Of a stretch of 6,081 bases of DNA, positions 1 through 5,446 are shown in pieces. The stretch spans positions 1-6,081 of the forward strand of contig CAJGDH010000117.1 of NCBI GenBank assembly GCA_904502145.1, in the 5' to 3' direction. Position 1 is the first letter of the stretch. Every line of letters starts with the position of its first letter. Made by a program: the position numbers and the translations under genes. The DNA is from an uncultured Eubacterium sp. Its GTDB lineage: Bacteria; Bacillota; Clostridia; Lachnospirales; Lachnospiraceae. The notes under the pieces are model-generated. The model was not told where the DNA came from and ran no database searches. It saw only the letters and a list, made by a program, of their open reading frames with translations.

Positions 1-486
1 ACCATCTGCACGAATCCGCCCATGCTCTACATCTCCGTCCGTCCGGAGAGGCATTCCTACCGCGCTCTGAAAGAGACCGGGGAGTTTGTGGTGAACCTCA
101 CCACGGAATCCATGGCAAAGGCTGTCGATTTCTGCGGAGTCAGATCAGGTCGGGACGTGGATAAATTTGAGGAGACCGGTCTTAACCGGGAGGAGGCAGA
201 GCTGGTCTGTGCCCCTCTGATCGCGGAAAGTCCGGTCAACATTGAGTGCAGGATCAGGGAGGAGGCTGCTCTCGGGTCCCACCATATGTTTATGGCGGAT
301 GTCCTCCGTGTGTGGGTGGATGACCGTTATATGGACGAAGGGGGGACATTTCACCTTGAGCAGGCTGACCCCATCGTCTACTCCCACGGGACCTACCACT
401 CCCTGGGACAGCAGCTCGGAACCTTCGGCTATTCCGTGAGGAAGAAAAAAAACGGGGGAAAAAAGAAGGGGAAGAGGAGACAGTAG
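1..486 (+). CDS. Flavin reductase family protein (FMN-binding split-barrel), 5' end missing
   Basis: The reading frame is open from base 1 to the TAG at 484-486 and gives 161 visible residues. The true start lies left of the window; the ATG at 22 is internal. The visible N-terminal part (TICTNPPMLYISVRPERHSY) resembles the core of the flavin-reductase-like (DIM6/NTAB) family, where a TxxxxPPxxxxSV segment helps bind FMN. The C-terminal block with SHGTYHSLGQQLGTFGYSVRK fits the usual end of this family. Such proteins are cytoplasmic and bind FMN as dimers; some reduce flavin with NAD(P)H, while others have unknown substrates, so no specific reaction is assigned. The last 16 or so residues (visible 146-161) form a Lys/Arg-rich tail beyond the normal fold, encoded by an almost pure purine tract. 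The gene is followed by a new promoter and is probably not in the murA operon. The family call is firm; the substrate is unknown. Confidence 0.85.
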   Translation, partial: TICTNPPMLYISVRPERHSYRALKETGEFVVNLTTESMAKAVDFCGVRSGRDVDKFEETGLNREEAELVCAPLIAESPVNIECRIREEAALGSHHMFMADVLRVWVDDRYMDEGGTFHLEQADPIVYSHGTYHSLGQQLGTFGYSVRKKKNGGKKKGKRRQ

Positions 487-498
487 AAGAAATACTAA

Positions 499-527
499 TT
501 TACAAAGTTCTGAAATGTTGCTATAAT
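499..527 (+). promoter_or_regulatory. Candidate sigma-A-type promoter for murA (extended -10)
   Basis: TTTACA at 499-504 (-35-like, 5 of 6 to TTGACA) is separated by 17 bases from a perfect TATAAT at 522-527. TGC at 519-521 gives an extended TGn -10. The expected transcription start is near 534, leaving a leader of about 190 bases before murA. This is the best promoter match I see in any gap of the window. The -35/-10 spacer contains the left arm of an inverted repeat (510-519), suggesting regulation. Start-site mapping would be needed to prove it. Confidence 0.7.
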
Positions 528-549
528 AAATTAGTTTGGAACATTTCAG
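510..549 (+). repeat. Perfect 10-bp inverted repeat flanking the -10 box (possible operator)
   Basis: CTGAAATGTT at 510-519 is the exact reverse complement of AACATTTCAG at 540-549, with a 20-base AT-rich spacer. The arm centres are 30 bases apart, close to three helical turns. The left arm lies between -35 and -10 and the right arm just downstream of the expected transcription start. That placement fits an operator for a dimeric or paired repressor better than a terminator, since no T-run follows the right arm (GTTCCTCTG). No regulator gene is visible in the window and I do not recognise the motif as a known operator. Confidence 0.5.
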
Positions 550-573
550 GTTCCTCTGTGCAATTTGGGTGAA

Positions 574-591
574 CATGTATTAAATTACATG
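574..591 (+). repeat. Palindrome CATGTA-N6-TACATG in the murA leader
   Basis: CATGTA at 574-579 and TACATG at 586-591 are exact reverse complements around a 6-base AT-only centre (TTAAAT). This 18-base dyad could be a second protein-binding site or a weak hairpin in the murA leader RNA. It is AT-rich and has only 6-base arms, so chance is a real possibility. Confidence 0.3.
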
Positions 592-640
592 GCGTGATGA
601 ACAGAATGATTTGAATCGGCAGGGAATACCATATTTACAG

Positions 641-668
641 CCGGGGAGCCTCCCCGGAACCTTATTTT
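641..668 (+). terminator. GC-rich hairpin with short T-rich tail, terminator- or attenuator-like
   Basis: CCGGGGA (641-647) pairs perfectly with TCCCCGG (651-657) around a 3-base GCC loop. It is followed by AACCTTATTTT (658-668). The stem is strong, but the T-tract starts late and is broken by A and C, so termination may be weak or conditional. It lies 155 bases after the flavin reductase stop and 58 bases before the murA start, inside the predicted murA leader. It could end upstream transcripts, act as an attenuator of murA, or simply be a leader hairpin. Confidence 0.45.
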
Positions 669-696
669 GTCAGATTATTTCCGGGTATTCTCTGAC
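653..696 (+). promoter_or_regulatory. Alternative leader stems competing with the 641-657 hairpin
   Basis: CCCGGAA at 653-659, which includes most of the 3' arm of the GC-rich hairpin, is exactly complementary to TTCCGGG at 679-685, so the two stems cannot form together. A further stem, GTCAGA (669-674) with TCTGAC (691-696), overlaps the loop of this alternative. The pairings are seen by eye; no folding energy was computed. The arrangement resembles switching leaders, but no ligand or known riboswitch core is recognisable. Confidence 0.3.
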
Positions 697-726
697 GTGC
701 GGAAGACAGATCGATAGAGGTGTAAG

Positions 727-2043
727 ATGGAGCGATATATTATAAAAGGCGGGAAACCGCTGGTTGGTGAAGTAGTGATCGGCGGCGCGAAAAATGCCGC
801 TCTGGGTATTCTTGCGGCAGCAGTGATGAACGACGGAAGATGTACCATCGACAACATGCCCAATGTACGTGATATCAACGTACTTCTGCATGCCATTGAG
901 GAGATTGGTGCCACGGTGGACCGGAAGGGTCCCAACGAGGTGGTGATCAGCGGTTGCGGGATCGACCCGGAATTCCTCACCGTGGACAATGAATATATTC
1001 GGAAGATCAGAGCGGGGTACTATCTGATCGGTGCCCTGCTTGGAAGACATAAAAGAGCCAAGGTTGTGCTCCCCGGCGGATGTGAGATCGGCGCCAGGCC
1101 CATCGACCAGCATATCAAGGGGTTCCGCGCCCTGGGCGCGAAAGTGGTGATCGAACAGGGGATGATCATCGCCGAGGCGGAGGAACTTAAAGGCAGTCAT
1201 ATCTATCTCGACGTGGTATCCGTAGGGGCCACCATCAATATCATGATCGCCGCCTCCATGGCCAGGGGCAATACCATCATTGAGAATGCGGCCAAGGAAC
1301 CGCACATCGTTGATGTGGCCAACTTCCTGAACAGCATGGGAGCCAACATCAAGGGAGCCGGAACGGACGTGATCCGCATCAGGGGCGTGGAGACTTTCCA
1401 TGATACGGAATACTCCATCATTCCCGATCAGATCGAGGCCGGCACATTTATGATGGCAGCGGCTGCCACCCACGGGGATGTCATCGTCAGGAACATCATC
1501 CCCAAACATATGGAGGCCATATCCGCAAAACTGAATGAGATCGGGGCTGAGGTGCAGGAGTCTGATGACGCCATCCGCGTCATAGCGTCACACCGCCTGA
1601 AACATACCCAGATCAAGACCCTCCCCTACCCGGGATTCCCCACGGATATGCAGCCTCAGATGGCGGTTACCCTGGGCCTTTCCACCGGGACCAGCATGAT
1701 CGTGGAGAGCATCTTCGAGAACCGTTTCCGCTACGTGGAGGAGCTTCGCAAGATGGGGTCCAATTTCAAGATCCTGGACGGGAATACGGCCATCATAACC
1801 GGCGTGGAGAAATACGTCGGGGCGGATATCGATGCACCGGATCTCCGGGCCGGAGCGGCCCTGGTGATCGCAGGTCTCGCCGCGGACGGGTACACCACCA
1901 TAAACCAGATCCACTTCATCCAGAGGGGATATGAGCGGTTTGAAGAAAAACTCCGGGGTCTCGGCGGAATGATCCGCAAAGTGGAGACCGACGAGGAGGT
2001 AAACCGCTTCATTTTCAGCAGCAGCAAGAAAAATGCGGATTAG
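727..2043 (+). CDS. murA: UDP-N-acetylglucosamine 1-carboxyvinyltransferase (MurA)
   Basis: MurA transfers enolpyruvate from phosphoenolpyruvate to UDP-GlcNAc in the cytoplasm, the first committed step of peptidoglycan synthesis. The 438-residue product has the two-lobed EPSP-synthase-like fold expected for the family. Visible hallmarks are the N-terminal GGAKNAALG with Lys22 and Asn23 for substrate binding, the loop PGGCEIGARP with the catalytic Cys119 (the fosfomycin-target cysteine), FPTDMQ with the general-base-type Asp307, DLRAGAAL with Arg374, and QRGYERFEEKLR with Arg400. It is about 19 residues longer than the E. coli enzyme, mostly through the C-terminal tail after the RxVET segment. 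The ATG at 727 is supported by a GAGGTG ribosome-binding site at 717-722. Many Firmicutes carry two murA paralogues; the window does not show which this is. The long leader suggests regulated expression. metK follows after 92 bases. Confidence 0.97.
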   Translation: MERYIIKGGKPLVGEVVIGGAKNAALGILAAAVMNDGRCTIDNMPNVRDINVLLHAIEEIGATVDRKGPNEVVISGCGIDPEFLTVDNEYIRKIRAGYYLIGALLGRHKRAKVVLPGGCEIGARPIDQHIKGFRALGAKVVIEQGMIIAEAEELKGSHIYLDVVSVGATINIMIAASMARGNTIIENAAKEPHIVDVANFLNSMGANIKGAGTDVIRIRGVETFHDTEYSIIPDQIEAGTFMMAAAATHGDVIVRNIIPKHMEAISAKLNEIGAEVQESDDAIRVIASHRLKHTQIKTLPYPGFPTDMQPQMAVTLGLSTGTSMIVESIFENRFRYVEELRKMGSNFKILDGNTAIITGVEKYVGADIDAPDLRAGAALVIAGLAADGYTTINQIHFIQRGYERFEEKLRGLGGMIRKVETDEEVNRFIFSSSKKNAD

Positions 2044-2074
2044 ATCATCCTGAAGGGATAATGATCATCCTGAA
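2043..2074 (+). repeat. 12-bp direct repeat GATCATCCTGAA, 20-base period
   Basis: GATCATCCTGAA occurs at 2043-2054 (starting in the last base of the murA stop codon) and again at 2063-2074. The copies are exact and spaced 20 bases apart, about two helical turns. It could be a small tandem duplication or a paired binding site. No promoter of quality is seen next to it. Confidence 0.45.
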
Positions 2075-2088
2075 TATACAGATAATGA

Positions 2089-2125
2089 GAGCGGATCAGG
2101 AGATAAACTGATCCGTTCAGAACGG
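2089..2125 (+). promoter_or_regulatory. Two overlapping hairpins in front of the metK ribosome-binding site
   Basis: Hairpin A: GAGCGGATCAG (2089-2099) pairs with CTGATCCGTTC (2108-2118), eleven pairs including one G-U, with an 8-base loop. Hairpin B: CCGTT (2113-2117) pairs with AACGG (2121-2125) around CAG. The two share 2113-2118, so they are mutually exclusive. Hairpin B covers the first two bases of the GGAG ribosome-binding site (2124-2127), while hairpin A leaves it free. This fits translational control of metK but is only a pairing observation. No T-run follows, so it is not a terminator. I do not recognise the S-box (SAM-I), SAM-II or S-MK consensus. Confidence 0.4.
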
Positions 2126-2135
2126 AGTAGAGATT

Positions 2136-3329
2136 ATGGAAAGAAGATTATTTACCTCCGAATCCGTGACGGAAGGACATCCCGACAAGATGTGTGACCA
2201 GGTATCCGACGCGATCCTGGACGCGCTGATGGAGGCGGATCCCATGAGCCGCGTGGCCTGTGAGACAGCGATGACCACGGGACTTGTCCTTGTCATGGGG
2301 GAGGTTACGACCAGCGCATATGTCGATATACAGAAGATCGTAAGAGATACGGTGACGGAGATCGGCTACACCCGGGGAAAATACGGGTTTGACGCGGAGA
2401 CATGCGGTGTCCTTGTGTCCCTGGATGAGCAGTCGCCGGATATCGCCATGGGAGTAGACAAAGCTCTCGAGGCCAGGGAAAACAGAATGACCGATGCCGA
2501 GCTTGAAGCCATCGGCGCGGGTGACCAGGGTATGATGTTCGGTTTCGCGGTAAATGAGACGGAAGAATATATGCCTTACCCCATCTGGCTGGCCCACAGG
2601 CTGTCCCGGCAGCTGACCAAAGTCCGCAAGGACGGCACCCTCCCCTACCTTCGCCCCGACGGAAAGACCCAGGTGACGGTGGAGTACGATGAGAATGACA
2701 GACCGGTCGCCATCGATACGGTGGTCCTCTCCACCCAGCATGACCCGGATGTGACCCAGGAACAGATCCACAAGGATATCAGGAAGTATGTCTTTGATCC
2801 CATCCTTCCCGGGGAGATGGTCAGCGACAGGACCAGGTTCTTCATCAACCCCACAGGCAGGTTCGTCGTGGGCGGCCCCCACGGGGACAGCGGCCTGACC
2901 GGAAGGAAGATCATCGTGGATACCTACGGCGGATATGCCCGCCACGGCGGCGGTGCCTTCTCCGGAAAGGACTGCACCAAAGTGGACCGTTCGGCGGCCT
3001 ACGCGGCAAGATATGTAGCCAAGAACATCGTGGCTGCAGGCATCGCGGACAAATGTGAGATCCAGCTGTCCTACGCCATCGGCGTGGCCCAGCCCACCTC
3101 CATCATGGTGGATACCTTCGGCACCGGAAAGCTCTCCGAGGAGGAGATCGTCTCCATGATCCGGGAGAATTTCGATCTCAGGCCTGCCGGCATCATCAGG
3201 ATGCTGGATCTGAGAAGACCAATCTATCAGCAGACGGCTGCCTACGGACATTTCGGGAGAAGCGACCTGGATCTTCCGTGGGAGAGACTGGATAAGGCGG
3301 AGGCCTTAAAAGCCTATCTCCGGGATTGA
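2136..3329 (+). CDS. metK: S-adenosylmethionine synthetase (methionine adenosyltransferase)
   Basis: MetK makes S-adenosylmethionine from ATP and methionine, releasing phosphate and pyrophosphate; it supplies the cell's methyl donor and is a cytoplasmic homotetramer in known cases. The 397-residue length is normal for the bacterial enzyme. Signatures are plain: ESVTEGHPDK near the start (residues 9-18, with His15 and Asp17 for the triphosphate and Mg), GAGDQG at 127-132 (family signature 1), DSGLTGRKI at 251-259, and the glycine-rich phosphate loop GGGAFSGKD at 271-279 (signature 2). The ATG at 2136 follows GGAG at 2124-2127 with 8 bases between, and the N-terminus matches the family (RRLFTSESVTEGHPD). 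The gene ends 44 bases before a strong intrinsic terminator, so metK is probably the last gene of a murA-metK unit. The only likely regulatory element in its own leader is the hairpin pair noted separately. Confidence 0.98.
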   Translation: MERRLFTSESVTEGHPDKMCDQVSDAILDALMEADPMSRVACETAMTTGLVLVMGEVTTSAYVDIQKIVRDTVTEIGYTRGKYGFDAETCGVLVSLDEQSPDIAMGVDKALEARENRMTDAELEAIGAGDQGMMFGFAVNETEEYMPYPIWLAHRLSRQLTKVRKDGTLPYLRPDGKTQVTVEYDENDRPVAIDTVVLSTQHDPDVTQEQIHKDIRKYVFDPILPGEMVSDRTRFFINPTGRFVVGGPHGDSGLTGRKIIVDTYGGYARHGGGAFSGKDCTKVDRSAAYAARYVAKNIVAAGIADKCEIQLSYAIGVAQPTSIMVDTFGTGKLSEEEIVSMIRENFDLRPAGIIRMLDLRRPIYQQTAAYGHFGRSDLDLPWERLDKAEALKAYLRD

Positions 3330-3372
3330 TCTATTCTCCGGAAAGCCGTAGTTTTTGTCAGACAGGAGATAC

Positions 3373-3423
3373 ATGAGAAGTACGCTCTCTGTTTTTAAGG
3401 ACAGAGAAGTACTTCTCATTTTT
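3373..3423 (+). terminator. Intrinsic terminator after metK, long two-part stem
   Basis: ATGAGAAGTAC (3373-3383) pairs perfectly with GTACTTCTCAT (3409-3419). After a small internal loop (3384-3385 against 3408), TCTCTGT (3386-3392) pairs with ACAGAGA (3401-3407), leaving an 8-base loop at 3393-3400. Five Ts (3419-3423) follow at once. This is a textbook Rho-independent terminator on the + strand; there is no A-run on the left side, so it is not bidirectional. It separates metK from coaBC, whose start is 41 bases further on. Confidence 0.85.
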
Positions 3424-3464
3424 GGTAAATGCCCACAGACTTTTGAAAAGAGGACGTATACATT

Positions 3465-4682
3465 ATGTTAAAAGGGAAGACGATCGTTCTGGGCGTCACC
3501 GGCAGCATAGCTGCCTATAAGATCGCAGGGCTCGCCAGCATGCTGGTAAAGCAGCACGGGCAGGTACATGTGATCATGACCCGGAATGCAACGAATTTTA
3601 TCAATCCGATCACCTTTGAGACCCTCACCGGCAACAAATGCCTGGTAGATACATTTGACCGCAATTTTCAGTTCCATGTGGCCCATGTATCCCTGGCTCA
3701 GAAGGCGGACGTGATCCTTGTGGCACCCGCCTCCGCAAATGTGATCGGCAAGGTGGCGGGAGGCATCGCTGACGACATGCTCACCACCACCATCATGGCC
3801 TGCCCCGGCAGGGTCCTGTTCTCACCGGCCATGAATGTAAATATGTACAATAACCCGGTACTTCAGCACAATCTTCAGGTTCTGAGAGATTACGGCTACG
3901 AAGTGATCGAACCGGCCACAGGATACCTTGCCTGTGGGGATACCGGCGCAGGCAAGATGCCGGAACCGGAAGTCCTGATGGATTATATCATGAGGGATAC
4001 GGCCTGTGAGAAAGACCTGCAGGGCAGGAAGGTGATGGTCACCGCCGGACCCACCAGGGAGGCCATAGACCCGGTGCGTTATATCACCAACCACTCCTCC
4101 GGCAAGATGGGCTACGCCATCGCCAGGAGGGCCATGATGAGGGGGGCTGAGGTGACCCTGGTTTCCGGGCCCACCGCCCTTCGGGATGTCCCCTTTATCC
4201 GGAAGATCGACGTGCTGACTGCCCAGGATATGTTCGAGGCGGTAAAAGACAATCTTCCGGGACAGGATTTCCTGATCAAGGCAGCTGCCGTAGCAGATTA
4301 TACTCCCTTCACCGTCAGCGAAGAGAAGGTGAAGAAAAAAGACGGGGATATGGCCATCGAGCTGAAACGTACCCAGGACATCCTGGGGTATGTGGCTGAA
4401 CATAAGAAAGAGGACCAGCTGATCTGCGGATTCTCCATGGAGACCCAGAACATGCTGGAGAATTCCAGAAAGAAGCTCAGAAAGAAAAAACTGGATATGA
4501 TCGTTGCCAACAACCTGAAGGTAAAAGGGGCCGGGTTCGGTACGGACACCAACGTGGTGACCCTGATCACCGAAGACCGGGAACTTGAGCTGGAGATCAT
4601 GTCCAAGGAGGAAGTGGCGGATGCCATCCTGGACCAGCTGCTTGCCATGAGCAAAGAGAAAAAAGGAAAGACAGAACCATGA
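3465..4682 (+). CDS. coaBC: Bifunctional phosphopantothenoylcysteine decarboxylase / phosphopantothenate-cysteine ligase (CoaBC, Dfp)
   Basis: CoaBC carries out two successive steps of coenzyme A synthesis: it joins cysteine to 4'-phosphopantothenate using CTP, then decarboxylates the product to 4'-phosphopantetheine with FMN. The N-terminal half (about 1-180) is the FMN flavoprotein CoaC: GVTGSIAAYK at 10-19, the catalytic His74 in HVAHVSLA, PAMNVNMY with Asn124, and ACGDTGAGKMPEP with the active-site Cys157. The C-terminal half (about 186-400) is CoaB: VTAGPTREAIDPVR, NHSSGKMG with Asn209, KAAAVADY, and the lysine cluster KVKKK at 288-292 that binds CTP in known enzymes. All key residues are present and the 405-residue length is normal. 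The ATG at 3465 has AGAGGA at 3449-3454. It overlaps the next gene by ATGA (4679-4682), implying translational coupling. No clear promoter is seen between the metK terminator and this start. Confidence 0.97.
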   Translation: MLKGKTIVLGVTGSIAAYKIAGLASMLVKQHGQVHVIMTRNATNFINPITFETLTGNKCLVDTFDRNFQFHVAHVSLAQKADVILVAPASANVIGKVAGGIADDMLTTTIMACPGRVLFSPAMNVNMYNNPVLQHNLQVLRDYGYEVIEPATGYLACGDTGAGKMPEPEVLMDYIMRDTACEKDLQGRKVMVTAGPTREAIDPVRYITNHSSGKMGYAIARRAMMRGAEVTLVSGPTALRDVPFIRKIDVLTAQDMFEAVKDNLPGQDFLIKAAAVADYTPFTVSEEKVKKKDGDMAIELKRTQDILGYVAEHKKEDQLICGFSMETQNMLENSRKKLRKKKLDMIVANNLKVKGAGFGTDTNVVTLITEDRELELEIMSKEEVADAILDQLLAMSKEKKGKTEP

Positions 4683-5386
4683 GGGAAAGAAGAGTACCTG
4701 TCGTCTATGAAGATGAAATGATCCTTGTGTGCGAGAAGCCCATCGGCATGCCCGTCCAGGGTGACCACAGCAGGGATATGGATGTGGAGACCGGCCTCAG
4801 GCACTATCTCTATGAGAAACAGGAGGGGGAGGAGGAACCCTACCTTGCCCTGGTTCACCGTCTGGACCGCCCGGTGGGAGGACTGATGGTCTTTGCCAAA
4901 ACCGGGGAAGCGGCCGCTGACCTGAGCAGACAGATCAGGGAAGGCAGCTTTGAAAAGTGCTATCAGGCCGTCGTCTGCGGAAGCCTGCCCGAGGAGGCCG
5001 GAACCTTCGAGGATGAACTGCTCAAAGACGCGAAAAACAATACCACCCGGGTGGTGAAGCCCGGGACAAAAGGAGCCAGGCACGCAGTGCTGGATTACGA
5101 GCTGATCGATGAGATCGAAACCGGGGAGGGGATCCTGTCCTGGGTACTGATCTTCCTGCAAACGGGGAGGCACCACCAGATCCGCGTTCAGTTCGCCTCA
5201 CGGGGACTTGGCTTGTACGGGGATACCAAATACAACCCCCTGTTTATGAAAAAGAAAGGATACAGTCAGCTGGGCCTTTATTCCACCAGGCTCGCCTTCG
5301 TCCATCCCGGCACGAAAAAGACCGTAACTTTCAAGACAGATCCCAAGGGGGAGGCCTTTGATCTGATGGATGTTGAGGCCTATTGA
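4679..5386 (+). CDS. RluA-family RNA pseudouridine synthase, no S4 domain
   Basis: This enzyme family isomerises specific uridines to pseudouridine in rRNA or tRNA. The 235-residue protein is essentially just the catalytic domain: HRLDRPVGGLMVFAKT at 60-75 holds the catalytic Asp63, YQAVV at 95-99 supplies the conserved tyrosine, LQTGRHHQIRVQFA at 160-173 is the second RluA motif with Arg169, and GDTKY (181-185) and LAFVHP (205-210) complete the fold. No S4 RNA-binding domain precedes it, as in short RluA-type members. The RluA versus RluC/RluD-like substrate cannot be told from sequence, so no symbol is given. The ATG at 4679 overlaps the coaBC stop (ATGA), with AGGAAAG at 4664-4670 as ribosome-binding site inside the coaBC 3' end. 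The overlap says it is made together with CoaBC; this looks like packing rather than shared pathway. Confidence 0.93.
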   Translation: MRERRVPVVYEDEMILVCEKPIGMPVQGDHSRDMDVETGLRHYLYEKQEGEEEPYLALVHRLDRPVGGLMVFAKTGEAAADLSRQIREGSFEKCYQAVVCGSLPEEAGTFEDELLKDAKNNTTRVVKPGTKGARHAVLDYELIDEIETGEGILSWVLIFLQTGRHHQIRVQFASRGLGLYGDTKYNPLFMKKKGYSQLGLYSTRLAFVHPGTKKTVTFKTDPKGEAFDLMDVEAY

Positions 5387-5421
5387 TGATTCAGATCAAT
5401 TGTACAGTTTATATACAGAGT

Positions 5422-5441
5422 AAGGACAGAGAAAGGACAGA
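5422..5441 (+). promoter_or_regulatory. Doubled Shine-Dalgarno-like repeat before proS
   Basis: AAGGACAGA occurs at 5422-5430 and 5433-5441, an 11-base period. Each copy carries AGGA. The second (AGGA 5434-5437) sits 9 bases before the ATG at 5447 and is the likely working ribosome-binding site; the first is 20 bases away and too far for a normal one, though it might act as a standby site. The 60-base gap holds no T-box leader and no strong promoter, only an AT-rich TTTATATACA at 5408-5417. Confidence 0.5.
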
Positions 5442-5446
5442 ATATT

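Noticed and set aside
575..616. Possible leader peptides in the murA leader (ATGs at 575, 589, 597, 607)
   Set aside because: Each ends after two to five sense codons; none has a convincing ribosome-binding site or a run of regulatory codons.
670..1509. 279-codon - strand frame opposite murA
   Set aside because: It shares codon register with murA and has no ribosome-binding site or recognisable domain; it is a codon-bias shadow.
2041..2135. SAM riboswitch before metK
   Set aside because: The gap is shorter than an S-box with its terminator, and I do not find the conserved S-box, SAM-II or S-MK core sequences; only unrelated hairpins are present.
2148..3251. Long open frame (367 codons) on the - strand opposite metK
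   Set aside because: It is in codon register with metK, so it stays open only because metK rarely uses TTA, CTA or TCA; it stops exactly at the metK TTA codon 2148-2150. Its translation is His/Gly/Asp-rich without any family motif.
4298..5176. 292-codon - strand frame across the end of coaBC and the pseudouridine synthase gene
   Set aside because: It is in register with the pseudouridine synthase codons and turns into a low-complexity Ser/Phe-rich stretch opposite coaBC; both sense genes are fully supported.
3396..5433. Shared 13-mer TAAGGACAGAGAA at 3396-3408 and 5421-5433
   Set aside because: A 13-base match in about 6 kb of purine-rich non-coding sequence is not far from chance, and the contexts differ (terminator loop and stem versus ribosome-binding region).
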